NCBI RefSeq assembly: GCF_014859355.1
Contig: NZ_JACUUJ010000005.1
Span: 1 to 64,000, forward strand
Origin: Yoonia sp.
GTDB lineage: Bacteria; Pseudomonadota; Alphaproteobacteria; Rhodobacterales; Rhodobacteraceae
Length of the DNA: 64,000 nucleotides
Reading direction: 5' to 3'
Positions within the stretch are counted from its first letter, which is position 1. Each line of letters opens with the position of its first letter. A model generated the notes under the pieces. That model did not search any database and was not told the DNA's origin. It saw nothing but the letters and a program-made list of their open reading frames with translations. Position numbers and translations under genes: made by a program. Positions 41,516 to 52,432 of the stretch are shown here, in pieces.

Positions 41516-42307
41516 ATGACAATGGCCACACAGATGACACGGCGCGCTTTTGGAGCGATGATGCTTGGGACTGCGGCGGCTTGCGCGCGCCCGGAGCCTG
41601 CGACATTGCCGCCGACGCCTTTGCCGCAAGGTTTCGTTGAAGGTTACGGGCCGATAACCGACGCGGGCTATAATCTGCCCGGTATTCCGTCGCGGTATTT
41701 GCGCGGCGTCAATCGCCGCATGTCGGGAATTTATAATGGTGAGGCGCCGCCAAATTCGATTGACGTCGATCCTTACGCAAAGTTTCTGTATCATGTTCGC
41801 GCTGATGGCACTGCGACCCGATACCCTGTTGGCGTGGGGCGCGCAGGCAAATCTATCCGTGGGACGGCGACGATCAGGCTGAAACGTGAATGGCCCGGCT
41901 GGACACCCACCCAGAACATGTTGCGCACCGAACCGGAGGTTTACGAACCTTTTCGTGCTGGCGTACCCGGTGGTTTGCGCAGCCCATTGGGCGCGCGGGC
42001 GCTGTATCTGTATCGGGGCAACCGTGACACCTATTACCGGATCCATGGCACCAATGATCTGGGATCGATCGGAAATTCCGGCTCTGCGGGATGTATTCGC
42101 ATGTTCAACCAGGATGTGATTCACCTGTATGATCAGATTGACGTTCCGATGCAGGTGTTGATCCGATCGCCCGAGGAATCGCTGCGTGTTGATCCAGAAA
42201 ACTATGAACGCGGGGTCGAATTGCCCCCCATGATCATCCCCGCCGAGGATTTGTTAGGCCCGGAGGCTGTTGCCAATGACAGTGGACCGACTATTGATGA
42301 GGCTTAG
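41516..42307 (+). CDS. L,D-transpeptidase (YkuD domain), exported
   Basis: A 263-residue protein with an N-terminal export signal (MTRRAFGAMMLGTAAACARP) that shows both a twin-arginine-like RR and a cysteine in lipobox-like position. The YkuD domain has H177 and the catalytic cysteine in GNSGSAGCIRMFNQD (C193). It forms 3-3 peptidoglycan cross-links or anchors lipoproteins in the periplasm. The start is ATG at 41516 after GGGG; ATG 41522 is an alternative. Confidence 0.9.
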   Translation: MTMATQMTRRAFGAMMLGTAAACARPEPATLPPTPLPQGFVEGYGPITDAGYNLPGIPSRYLRGVNRRMSGIYNGEAPPNSIDVDPYAKFLYHVRADGTATRYPVGVGRAGKSIRGTATIRLKREWPGWTPTQNMLRTEPEVYEPFRAGVPGGLRSPLGARALYLYRGNRDTYYRIHGTNDLGSIGNSGSAGCIRMFNQDVIHLYDQIDVPMQVLIRSPEESLRVDPENYERGVELPPMIIPAEDLLGPEAVANDSGPTIDEA

Positions 42308-42566
42308 ACTGACAACAAAGGGGCGCGGATGTGTAAAATCTCAACCACGCCCTTGTTTCGTTTAACGCGTTTTCCCGCTGTATTGCTGTTGACCGGTGCA
42401 TTACACGCACGAATGGGGAAATGAAACGTCGTCGCAAGAATGATACGATGTCGATATCGTTGATCATGTGACGGTGTCTGCCTGATCGTTCGAGCGGCGT
42501 ATTTCATGTCAATCCGGGTTGTTTTGCCCTATATCTTTGTTGATCAAGATGAATTGAGGGTCAGTT

Positions 42567-43232
42567 ATGCGTCGTTTTAAAATCATTGTCCGCGTTACGG
42601 CTGCGTTGATTGTCGGTGCGTTCTTTCACTATGTTTTACCGCAGCATGATGTGGTGCAAGTCACCTCGACTGAGGTGATACGCACTGATTTCAGCCCCTA
42701 CAACAGATTGTTTTATGCGCAGGGCGATAGCGGGGGTGCCCAGCAGCCAACACGTGATTTGCGGTTGATCAATACCAACAAGCGCAAGACGTTTCTTTTG
42801 GGTTTTGTGCCGCGCGACAGCACGGCCGTGATGGTCTACCGCAACGAGGATACCGGTTGGATCTGGCCGCCGTATTTCAAATTCGACAGTTCCGACTTGC
42901 AGGCCGAAGCCGCAAACATCGCCCGTGGCGAAGACTGGGCAGTAATCACCCATTACGGCTGGCGTATTCGCTGGGCCAGCATTTATCCCAATGCGGTCAG
43001 TTTGCGCACTGTGTCAGGGCCCGATGTGACGATCATCCCTTGGTTCAATATAGGGTTCTTCATCTTTTTGATGATCGCCATCGTGTTCCTGCGCCGGATG
43101 TGGCGCCAATTTCGCGAAGGCACGGTTGACCCGATGCTGGACAGTGCAGGCCACCAACTGGATGAAGCACAGGCCGGAATTGCCGCGCGCAAGGGCCGGT
43201 TGGCGCGGTGGATTGAGAGTTGGCGGAAATAA
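42567..43232 (+). CDS. DUF1523 membrane protein
   Basis: A 221-residue protein with an N-terminal transmembrane helix (residues 5-25, VRVTAALIVGAFFHYVLP), a periplasmic domain of about 130 residues, and a second helix near 160-178 (IIPWNFNIGFF-like segment, FLMIAIVFLRRMW), then a cytoplasmic basic tail. The sequence fits the DUF1523 family, of unknown function. TGAGGGT precedes the ATG. The 259 bp upstream hold no recognised gene. Confidence 0.75.
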   Translation: MRRFKIIVRVTAALIVGAFFHYVLPQHDVVQVTSTEVIRTDFSPYNRLFYAQGDSGGAQQPTRDLRLINTNKRKTFLLGFVPRDSTAVMVYRNEDTGWIWPPYFKFDSSDLQAEAANIARGEDWAVITHYGWRIRWASIYPNAVSLRTVSGPDVTIIPWFNIGFFIFLMIAIVFLRRMWRQFREGTVDPMLDSAGHQLDEAQAGIAARKGRLARWIESWRK

Positions 43233-43249
43233 TGCGCCAAAGGCGCATT
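43231..43249 (+). other. Perfect hairpin at the DUF1523 stop codon
   Basis: AATGCGCC-AAA-GGCGCATT is an 8-bp perfect stem that begins within the stop codon. No T-run follows, so it may protect the mRNA end rather than terminate. Confidence 0.35.
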
Positions 43250-43326
43250 GTGGCGCTGATCTGATCGGGTGGGGGTTTTGCCCCGCCCCTTTTCCCCCAC
43301 TCAGAAGATTAATACGCGGAAGAAGC

Positions 43327-45645
43327 TTAGGCGCCGTAAGGGATCCAGATGTTTTTTACTTCGGTTGCGGCGGACAGATAGGCCTGGGTGTCTGGTGTTA
43401 CAGCCATACCGTTGTTCACCCATGTGCGTTTGAGGTTGCCTGCGCTTGCCATTTCGATAGCCGAGGAAATATCGCTGGAAGAAAATGACCAGACCGCATC
43501 AATATCCATGTGGCTGGCCAATGGCGCGGCCAGTTCCATGTGGTTACCAGTCAGGATGTTGACCACGCCGCCGGGCACGTCGGATGTTTCCAGCACCTGG
43601 ATGAAATCTGTCGCTGCCAAGGGGAAGGGTTCGCTGGCAATCAGGATACAGCGGTTGCCCATGGCGATGGCCGGGGCCATGGCGTTGATCAGCCCTGCCA
43701 ATGGTGCGGCTTCATCGCAAAATACGCCGATCGTGCCGACGGGTTCCTTCATCGCGAGGGCGACACCCCGGATTGGCACGCCATGGACCTGCCCGTCGTA
43801 TTTGTCGGCCCAGGCGGCATAGGTGAACAGGGTGCGGATGCAGGTTTCAACCTCATCGGCGCCGGATTTTCCGCCGGTCATCGTGTTGATGCGTTTGGCA
43901 AATTCATCTTCTCGCGCAGACAGGTTTTCTGCGATGTAATACAGAATCTGTGCGCGCAGATGGCCGGTGGTTTTCGACCAGCCCTTGGCGGCATTGCAGG
44001 CTTCGACTGCATTGCGGATATCCTTGCGGTTGGCCGCTGATACATGGCCCAAGAGCTTGCCCTTGGGGGTAAAGACCGGGGTGGAATAGCCACCATCGGG
44101 CCGCGCCTGTTTGCCGCCGATATAGAGTTTTGCAGTGCGGTCCAGCGGGTCGGCGGGGTGCCCGTCATCTGTGCTGAAAGCGGCGATTTTCTTGAGAGCC
44201 TTGGCTGTGCCTTTGGGTCGGGTATAGCCTGTCAGCCCTTCCCAGCCGCCTTCGCGGCCAAAGCCGCTTTCGCGCACGCCACCGAAACCGGCGGCGGCGT
44301 CCATCATGTTGGTGCCGTTGATCCAGACGATCCCAGCCGCCAGTTTCGGCGCGATATCCAGCGCAAGGTTGATGTTTTCCGACCAGACAGATGCGGCCAG
44401 CCCGTAACGGCTGTTGTTGGCGATTTCGACCGCCTCTGCAGGGGTGCGAAAGGTTGTGGCGGCCAGCACGGGGCCAAAGATTTCTTCCTGCATCAGATGC
44501 GATGCGGGCGATAGGCCGGTGATCAGCGTGGGGGGGTAAAAGCAGCCTTCGGGTGCCTTGGTCTGATAGATGTTGCCTTCGGTGTTGTCGCTGACCATCT
44601 TCGTGATCTGCGCCAATTGGATCGGGTCCACGATGGCGCCCATGTCGATGCATTTGTCCAGCGGGTCACCGATGCGCAACCCGTCCATTCGCGCCCTCAG
44701 CTTGGTGTAGAACCGATCGCTGATGCCTTCTTGCACCAGTAGTCGCGAACCCGCGCAACAGACCTGACCCTGATTGAACCAGATCGCATCGACAAGGCCC
44801 TCGACCGCCGAGTCAATGTCGGCGTCGTCGCACACGATATAGGGGGATTTGCCCCCCAGTTCGAGCGATAGCGCCTTGCCGGACCCTGCGGTCGCTTCGC
44901 GGATCTTGCGCCCGACCTCGGTTGATCCGGTAAAGGCGATTTTGTCCACATCCGCAGTGACCAGTGCCGCGCCGGTTTCGCCGTCGCCGGTGACGATGTT
45001 GATAACGCCGGGGGGCACGCCGGCCTGTGTGCAGATATCGGCAAAGACCATCGCGGTCAGTGGGGTGTATTCGGCGGGTTTCAGCACGACAGTGTTGCCC
45101 ATGGCCAAGGCGGGCGCGATTTTCCATGCCAGCATCAGCAGGGGGAAGTTCCACGGGATGATCTGGCCGCAAACCCCCAAGGCTTCGCGGTCGGGCAGTG
45201 CGTCTTTCATCAACTGCGCCATGCCTGCGTGAAAGTAAAAGTGCCGGATCGCCAACGGCACGTCGATGTCGCGGGATTCGCGGATCGGTTTGCCATTGTC
45301 GAGCGTTTCCATCACCGCCAGAAGGCGCGCATGTTTCTGCATCAGCCGCGCGATGGCATATAAAACACGGGCGCGTTTATGGCCGGATTTGGACCAGGCG
45401 GGTTGTGCCTTGCGCGCAGCTTTCACAGCCTGGGCGACTTCGTCAGCGGTGCCATTGGTGACACCAGCCAGTTTTTCACCCGTCGCCGGGTTGTTGGTGG
45501 CGAAATCGTCGCGCACCACGCCCCATTTGCCGTTGATATAATGGCCTGCAATCCCGCCATGATCGGACAGCCATTGCAGCGCCTCGGCGCTGCTTTCGCG
45601 GGCGGGGCCGTATTCCATGGTGTCGAATATTTCCTTGATGGTCAT
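43327..45645 (-). CDS. ALDH16-type aldehyde dehydrogenase with C-terminal pseudo-ALDH domain
   Basis: A 772-residue protein. The N-terminal ALDH (about 30-490) is complete: PWNFPLLMLAWKIAPALAMGN, GSTEVG, ELGGKSP (E262) and FNQGQVCCAGSR with the catalytic cysteine at 296. The C-terminal 250 residues repeat only the NAD-fold part (GNRCILIASEPFPLAATD) and end before a catalytic cysteine, as in bacterial ALDH16, whose Loktanella homologue has a crystal structure. ATG 45645 lies four bases after the deoC stop. Oxidation of acetaldehyde from DeoC is the likely task. Confidence 0.88.
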   Translation of the reverse strand: MTIKEIFDTMEYGPARESSAEALQWLSDHGGIAGHYINGKWGVVRDDFATNNPATGEKLAGVTNGTADEVAQAVKAARKAQPAWSKSGHKRARVLYAIARLMQKHARLLAVMETLDNGKPIRESRDIDVPLAIRHFYFHAGMAQLMKDALPDREALGVCGQIIPWNFPLLMLAWKIAPALAMGNTVVLKPAEYTPLTAMVFADICTQAGVPPGVINIVTGDGETGAALVTADVDKIAFTGSTEVGRKIREATAGSGKALSLELGGKSPYIVCDDADIDSAVEGLVDAIWFNQGQVCCAGSRLLVQEGISDRFYTKLRARMDGLRIGDPLDKCIDMGAIVDPIQLAQITKMVSDNTEGNIYQTKAPEGCFYPPTLITGLSPASHLMQEEIFGPVLAATTFRTPAEAVEIANNSRYGLAASVWSENINLALDIAPKLAAGIVWINGTNMMDAAAGFGGVRESGFGREGGWEGLTGYTRPKGTAKALKKIAAFSTDDGHPADPLDRTAKLYIGGKQARPDGGYSTPVFTPKGKLLGHVSAANRKDIRNAVEACNAAKGWSKTTGHLRAQILYYIAENLSAREDEFAKRINTMTGGKSGADEVETCIRTLFTYAAWADKYDGQVHGVPIRGVALAMKEPVGTIGVFCDEAAPLAGLINAMAPAIAMGNRCILIASEPFPLAATDFIQVLETSDVPGGVVNILTGNHMELAAPLASHMDIDAVWSFSSSDISSAIEMASAGNLKRTWVNNGMAVTPDTQAYLSAATEVKNIWIPYGA

Positions 45646-45649
45646 GGGA

Positions 45650-46633
45650 TTATCCAATCGGGTGCCGCCACTGAGCGGAATAGGCGCCTGTGACATGGTG
45701 TTCGAGTTGCCGTTCGATGTCGCCCAGCAGCGACGACGCGCCGAAACGCAAAAGATCAGGATGCAGCCAGCGGTCGCCCAGTTCGTCCTTGATCATCGAC
45801 AAGTAAACCAGCGCATCTTTGGCTTTGCTGATCCCGCCTGCGGGTTTGTAGCCGACGCGTATGCCGGTCCGGTCGTGATAGTCGCGGATCGCGCGGATCA
45901 TTGTCAGGGTCACGGGCAGGGTGGCGTTGACGGGTTCCTTGCCGGTCGATGTCTTGATGAAATCTGCCCCCGCCATCATGCAGACGAGACTTGCCCGCGC
46001 CACATTGCGCAGCGTGCCCAGTTCGCCTGTTGCAAGGATCGCTTTGACGTGGGCATCGCCGCAGGCGGCGCGCATATCACGCATTTCACCATAAAGCGCC
46101 TGCCAGTTGCCTGTCAGCACGTGGCGGCGGCTGATCACGATGTCGATTTCCTGCGCACCCGCTTTGACGCTTTCGCCGATTTCGGCAATGCGCAAATGAA
46201 ACGGCGACAGGCCAGCAGGAAAGCCGGTAGAAACAGCCGCAACGGGAATACCGGAACCTGCCAGCGCATCCACAGCGGTGGCAACCATGTCGTGATAAAC
46301 GCAGACGGCCCCCGTGGTTAGCCCTTGCATCCCCAATGCCGCCAGCAGATCGGCACGCACGGGTTGACGGGCCTTGGCGCACAGGCGGCGCACACGCCCG
46401 GCGCTGTCGTCACCGGACAGGGTGGTCAGGTCGATCAGGCTGATGGCCTTGCACAGCCACGCCGCCTGATGGTCTTTCTTCACGCTGCGCCGCCCCGGCA
46501 GGGTCGCTGCGCGCCGTTCGATGGCGGATGTGTTGGCCTGCACTGCCATGATCCAATCAAGATCAAGCGGCGTGCCGTTGTTGCGCGGGTCTTGCACTTG
46601 CGGCAATTGCGTGGGGGAAAGCGTTGTCTGCAA
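45650..46633 (-). CDS. deoC: Deoxyribose-phosphate aldolase
   Basis: A 327-residue class I aldolase splitting 2-deoxyribose 5-phosphate to acetaldehyde and glyceraldehyde 3-phosphate. The Schiff-base lysine lies in ADFIKTSTGKEPVNAT, and a second conserved lysine in RVGYKPAGGISKAKDAL. The start is TTG, seven bases after a strong AGGAGG. It is longer than the 220-250 residue bacterial form, with an N-terminal extension as in the eukaryotic-like group. It is followed at 4 bp by ALDH16 and preceded by an AraC regulator. Confidence 0.92.
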   Translation of the reverse strand: MQTTLSPTQLPQVQDPRNNGTPLDLDWIMAVQANTSAIERRAATLPGRRSVKKDHQAAWLCKAISLIDLTTLSGDDSAGRVRRLCAKARQPVRADLLAALGMQGLTTGAVCVYHDMVATAVDALAGSGIPVAAVSTGFPAGLSPFHLRIAEIGESVKAGAQEIDIVISRRHVLTGNWQALYGEMRDMRAACGDAHVKAILATGELGTLRNVARASLVCMMAGADFIKTSTGKEPVNATLPVTLTMIRAIRDYHDRTGIRVGYKPAGGISKAKDALVYLSMIKDELGDRWLHPDLLRFGASSLLGDIERQLEHHVTGAYSAQWRHPIG

Positions 46634-46694
46634 GGCAGCCTCCTGCGGTTAGGGGCAAATTGCCATTTTGCGCTTGCATTGGCAAGCGATGCCG

Positions 46695-47528
46695 TCAGGT
46701 CGGCTGCACGATCTGGCGCTGGAATTTCTGCCGGTATTGCAGCGGTGTCAGGCTGTGGGCGGCGCGGAACAGTTTGTGAAAATGCGACATGTTCGGAATG
46801 CCACACTCTGCCGCAATCTGCGCAACCGGGTCGGCATCGGTGGTCAGGGCGCGGGCGGCGTGATCCATGCGGATCTGGTTGATGTAGTCGGATGGCGTTT
46901 GCGCCAGATATTTGCGCATGCTCCGGCTGACATGTGGGTGTGCCTTGCCGGTCAACGCGACCAATCCGGCAGCCCCATCACGGAACACGGCAGGATCATG
47001 TGCCGCGGTGCAGGCTGCGGCCAGCCATGCAGGCATGTCGGGGGGAAAGTTTTGCGCGGTCAGATCGGCGCAAAGCGGCAGCAGGAAAGCTTCAAGCGCA
47101 AGGGTGTTACGCTGACTGCGTTCCAGCAGGACAGCCGCGTGGTTCAGCGCAGCCAACTGCCGAATATCGCGGTGGTGTTGCGCCGGTGGGCCGTCTTTCC
47201 AGAATAGACGCCCGGCAAGGGCGGGGTGTCGCTGGGCCAGTGATGTGACGATCTGTGGATGAATACACAGCGACACGATCAACGCCTGTTCGCCGCGCCC
47301 TTGCACGGCGTGGGCTTGCCCGGGTCGCAGGAAAATGACGCTGCCTTCGTCCAGTGTTGTGCTGCCGTTGGGCAAATGATGCTGAACCTTGCCGTTCTGC
47401 ACCCAGAAAAGCTCGTAAAAGTCGTGATCGTGCAGCGCCTTGGGCCGCGCGGGCGTCAGTGTGGCGCGGGTCAGATGGACCTGCGCGCCGTTTTGCAGGA
47501 TGTCGTGGTGAAAAAGTGTTTTGCCCAT
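46695..47528 (-). CDS. AraC-family transcriptional regulator with cupin domain
   Basis: A 277-residue regulator: an N-terminal cupin-like sensor (HDHDFYELFWVQNGKVQHHL; VIFLRPGQAHAV) and a C-terminal double helix-turn-helix (LAQTPSDYINQIRMDHAARAL; IAAECGIPNMSHFHKLFRAAHSLTPLQYR in two parts). It lies 61 bp upstream of deoC on the same strand and so probably controls deoC-ALDH16. The effector is unknown, perhaps a sugar or deoxynucleoside product. Confidence 0.87.
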   Translation of the reverse strand: MGKTLFHHDILQNGAQVHLTRATLTPARPKALHDHDFYELFWVQNGKVQHHLPNGSTTLDEGSVIFLRPGQAHAVQGRGEQALIVSLCIHPQIVTSLAQRHPALAGRLFWKDGPPAQHHRDIRQLAALNHAAVLLERSQRNTLALEAFLLPLCADLTAQNFPPDMPAWLAAACTAAHDPAVFRDGAAGLVALTGKAHPHVSRSMRKYLAQTPSDYINQIRMDHAARALTTDADPVAQIAAECGIPNMSHFHKLFRAAHSLTPLQYRQKFQRQIVQPT

Positions 47529-47681
47529 AAGTCAAAATACCACAGAATTTTCTGCATCGCAGCATTTTTCGTCATGCCGGATGAAATTTGATCGCGTCGG
47601 GTCCGCAGCGACAGCCTGTTGCCGCGTGACAATAGCCCGCCAGCGCGTTAAAGCGCAGGCAAACAAGCAAGAGGTGTGCTC

Positions 47682-48362
47682 ATGTCCTTTGATCGTTCCA
47701 TCAAGATTGCGCCGTCGATCCTGTCGGCTGATTTCGCCAATTTTGGCGCGGAATGCGCAGCAATCGAGGCGCAGGGCGCTGACTGGGTGCACGTGGATGT
47801 GATGGACGGGCATTTCGTGCCCAACATCACCTTTGGTCCGGCGATGTGCGCGGCGATCCGGCCCCATATCAAGGGCGTGATGGATGTGCATCTGATGATT
47901 TCGCCCGTCGATCCCTTTATCGATGCCTTTGCGCAGGCCGGTGCCGATATCATCACCGCCCATGTCGAGGCGGGACCGCATATTCACCGGACCTTGCAGG
48001 CGATCCGCGCCGTTGGGGCCAAGGCCGGTGTCGCGCTGAACCCCGGCACCCCTGCCGGTGCAGTTGAAGAATTGCTGGATATGGTTGATCTGGTCTGCGT
48101 GATGACGGTGAATCCCGGTTTTGGCGGGCAAAAGTTTATCGACATGACCGGCAAGGTGCGCACCTTGCGCAGCATGATTGGCGACCGCCCCATCCATATT
48201 GAAATTGACGGCGGTGTAGATCCTGTGACTGCGCCGATGGTCGCGGCTGCGGGCGCGGATGTGCTGGTGGCCGGATCGGCTGTCTTTCGCGGCGGGTCCG
48301 TCAGTGATCCAGCCCCATATGGCGCGAATATCCGCGCAATTCGTGACGCGGCAGCAGGCTGA
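47682..48362 (+). CDS. rpe: Ribulose-phosphate 3-epimerase
   Basis: A 226-residue TIM-barrel enzyme interconverting ribulose 5-phosphate and xylulose 5-phosphate. Motifs: IAPSILSADFANFG, VHVDVMDGHFVPNITFGP (metal and catalytic Asp), MTVNPGFGGQKFI, and EIDGGVDPVTAP. The ATG at 47682 has AGAGG upstream; ATG 47676 is less well spaced. It is convergent with the glucosidase gene, with a short GC-rich gap that has no clear terminator. Confidence 0.95.
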   Translation: MSFDRSIKIAPSILSADFANFGAECAAIEAQGADWVHVDVMDGHFVPNITFGPAMCAAIRPHIKGVMDVHLMISPVDPFIDAFAQAGADIITAHVEAGPHIHRTLQAIRAVGAKAGVALNPGTPAGAVEELLDMVDLVCVMTVNPGFGGQKFIDMTGKVRTLRSMIGDRPIHIEIDGGVDPVTAPMVAAAGADVLVAGSAVFRGGSVSDPAPYGANIRAIRDAAAG

Positions 48363-48425
48363 GCTGTAATAGGGGGCTGCCCCCCAGCGGATATTCATGC
48401 GCGGAAAACGCGGGTTTTGGGGGCG

Positions 48426-50048
<1,623 letters not shown>

Positions 50049-50118
50049 CCTGCGGCTCCCTTGGGTTTTGTTGACGCTAACAAATGGGGCGGTGGATGGA
50101 AGGGGGAACCCAAGGGGA

Positions 50119-50140
50119 AGATGGGTGAAATCACCCATCC
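50119..50140. repeat. Dispersed intergenic palindrome, copy 2
   Basis: GATGGGTGA and TCACCCATC (arms 50120-50128 and 50131-50139) are separated by AA. It has the same arms as the copy at 13083-13110. It abuts the puuD stop codon. Confidence 0.6.
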
Positions 50141-51360
50141 TACGATCCGGCGCGATACCAAGCGGCAATTTTTGCACGGTCCTCGGGCGGGATGTCGGTA
50201 ATATTGGCGGGGGGCATGGCGTGGCTGATCCCTGCTTGCAGGTAGATTTGCCGGGCGTATTTGGCCACGTCACTTTCGGTTTCCAGAAATACGCCCTTGG
50301 GGGCCCGGTGCATCCCGTCCCAAACGGGTTCGCGGGCGTGGCACATAGAGCAGCGCCCGGTCACGATCTGGTGTGCATCTTCGAACCCGTTTGCGCTGGC
50401 GAAACGTTGTTCATAGGGGGTCAGCACGCGGGCCTCGGCTTCCTCGTATGTGTCATGGCCCGGCACGGTGGACAGCCATGCGATCACGATGAACAGGATG
50501 ACGGTAATCGCCCATGTCCAGGTTGGTTTACCTTTGCGGGCGTGCATGGAGTTGAAGTAGTGCCGGATCGTAACCCCCATCAGGAACACCAGTGCGGCAA
50601 TGATCCACGCGTATTGCGTGCCGAAGGCCAGCGGGTAGTGGTTGGACAGCATCAGGAAAATGACCGGCAGCGTAAGGTAGTTATTATGCGTTGACCGCAG
50701 TTTGGCGATTTTCCCGTATTTCGGGTCGGGCGTGCGTCCGGCCTTGAGGTCGGCCACCACGATGCGCTGGTTCGGCATGATGATGAAAAACACATTGGCC
50801 GTCATGATCGTGGCGGTGAACGCCCCAAGGTGCAGCAGGGCGGCGCGGCCTGTGAAAACCTGGTTATAGCCCCAAGACATCGCCACCAGCAGGATGAACA
50901 AAAGCAGCATCAGCGTGGTCGGCTGGTTGCCAAGCGGCGATTTGCACAGCTGGTCATAGATGATCCAGCCCACGGTTAATGATGCCGCCGAGATCAGGAT
51001 ACCCTGCCAGATCGCCAGATCCGCTTTGGCCGGGTCGATCAGATACAATTCCGCCCCGGCCCAATACACGATGGCAAGCATGGCCGCACCGGACAGCCAT
51101 GTCCAATAGCTTTCCCATTTGAACCAAGTCAGGTGTTCGGGCATCGCCGCAGGCGCCACCAGATATTTCTGGATATGATAAAAGCCACCGCCATGAACCT
51201 GCCATTCCTCGCCATCGGCAGGCCCGTCGATGTGGCGGTTCAGCGACAGATCAAGTGCGATGAAATAGAACGATGACCCGATCCATGCGATCGCCGTGAT
51301 CACATGCAGCCAGCGCACCGCAAAGGCCAGCCAGTCCCATAAAATTGCGATATCATGCAT
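50140..51360 (-). CDS. puuD: Urate hydroxylase PuuD (membrane-bound urate oxidase with cytochrome c domain)
   Basis: A 406-residue protein with about eight transmembrane helices (WDWLAFAVRWLHVITAIAWIGSSFYF at the start, written as blocks) and a C-terminal cytochrome c motif GRCSMCHA (CxxCH), followed by a late Met in SHAMPPANI. PuuD oxidises urate to 5-hydroxyisourate and passes electrons to the respiratory chain, replacing cofactor-free uricase. AAAGGGGG precedes the ATG. It is divergent from the LysR regulator and the rest of the urate genes. Confidence 0.92.
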   Translation of the reverse strand: MHDIAILWDWLAFAVRWLHVITAIAWIGSSFYFIALDLSLNRHIDGPADGEEWQVHGGGFYHIQKYLVAPAAMPEHLTWFKWESYWTWLSGAAMLAIVYWAGAELYLIDPAKADLAIWQGILISAASLTVGWIIYDQLCKSPLGNQPTTLMLLLFILLVAMSWGYNQVFTGRAALLHLGAFTATIMTANVFFIIMPNQRIVVADLKAGRTPDPKYGKIAKLRSTHNNYLTLPVIFLMLSNHYPLAFGTQYAWIIAALVFLMGVTIRHYFNSMHARKGKPTWTWAITVILFIVIAWLSTVPGHDTYEEAEARVLTPYEQRFASANGFEDAHQIVTGRCSMCHAREPVWDGMHRAPKGVFLETESDVAKYARQIYLQAGISHAMPPANITDIPPEDRAKIAAWYRAGS

Positions 51361-51450
51361 GTCGGTCCCCCTTTGCCGAACAGTCTAGCCAGCGACAGTG
51401 TTGCCTTGTATTCCCTGATATTGCCAAGCTCTCTCAAAAAAAGCGGAACA

Positions 51451-52371
51451 ATGTCTTATCTTGATAACATCAAAACCTTTGTGCGCGTTTACGAGTTGGG
51501 GTCAATGTCTGCGGCAGGCCGTGATCTGCGGATTTCGCCTGCGGTCACATCAGCGCGGATTTCCCAGCTTGAGGATCATTTGTCGGTCCGTCTGTTCCAG
51601 CGCACGACCCGCAGCCTGACACCCACGGCGCAGGGCAAGGCGTTTTATGGCGGGGCGTGCAGCGTGCTGGATTCCGTCGCCTATGCCGAGGCGCAGGTGA
51701 TGGACCTGACCGAAAACCCCAAGGGGCAGTTGCATGTCGCCGCCCCCTTGGGCGTGGGGCGGCGATTAATCGCACCGCATGTACCTGATTTTGCGGCGAA
51801 ATATCCGCTGATCGACGTGCGCCTGCGGCTGACAGATCGCAACGTGGATCTGACCGCCGAAGGGTTGGATGTGGCGTTTCACCTTGGCCAGCCTGCCGAC
51901 AGCAACCTGCGGATCCGCAAGATCGCTGATGTGGCGCGCGTGCTGGTCGCCGCACCTGATTATCTGGTGCGGCGCGGGCATCCTATGGATGGGGCGGCAC
52001 TGGTGCGCGACAAGCATGAATGCCTGAACCTGCGGTTTCCCGGTGCGCAGGAATTCCAGTGGTTGTTGCACACCCCCGATGGCCCGCAGCGGTTTCGTGT
52101 GACGGGCAGACTGGAAAGCGACGATGGCGACGTGCTGACCGATTGGGCGCTGGCAGGGCAGGGCGTGGCGATGAAACCACTTTTCGAAGTGGCAGAGCAT
52201 CTGGCATCCGGCGCGCTGATCGTCGTGGCGGCTGCAACCCCGCCGACGCCCGTGCAAATGGCCTGTCTTTACACGCATAGGCGGCATCAGGACCCCAAGA
52301 CGCGGTTGTTCATGGAGTTCATGATCGCCCGGATCAATGATGCCGTGCGATCTGCCGAAAGTGCTTCGTGA
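51451..52371 (+). CDS. LysR-family transcriptional regulator of the urate genes (inferred)
   Basis: A 306-residue LysR regulator: N-terminal winged helix (FVRVYELGSMSAAGRDLRISPAVTSARISQLE in family position) and a substrate-binding effector domain (LHVAAPLGVGRRLIAPHVPDF onwards). It lies 90 bp from the divergent puuD start and 61 bp before puuE on its own strand, the normal place for a local regulator. Urate or a breakdown product is the likely effector; this is context only. Confidence 0.87.
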   Translation: MSYLDNIKTFVRVYELGSMSAAGRDLRISPAVTSARISQLEDHLSVRLFQRTTRSLTPTAQGKAFYGGACSVLDSVAYAEAQVMDLTENPKGQLHVAAPLGVGRRLIAPHVPDFAAKYPLIDVRLRLTDRNVDLTAEGLDVAFHLGQPADSNLRIRKIADVARVLVAAPDYLVRRGHPMDGAALVRDKHECLNLRFPGAQEFQWLLHTPDGPQRFRVTGRLESDDGDVLTDWALAGQGVAMKPLFEVAEHLASGALIVVAAATPPTPVQMACLYTHRRHQDPKTRLFMEFMIARINDAVRSAESAS

Positions 52372-52432
52372 TTTATTTGAAAAACACGGCGATTGTTTTG
52401 CAATAGCTTTGTAACAAACAGGAGACACCCTC

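Noticed and set aside
42313-42357. Possible terminator after the L,D-transpeptidase (GGGCG/CGCCC with AACA/TGTT)
   Set aside because: The stem needs bulges and a 22-base loop and the T-run is interrupted; too weak to list.
48371-48386. GGGGG-CTG-CCCCC hairpin between the convergent rpe and glucosidase genes
   Set aside because: A short stem with no T-run on either strand, and low-complexity G and C runs are common here.
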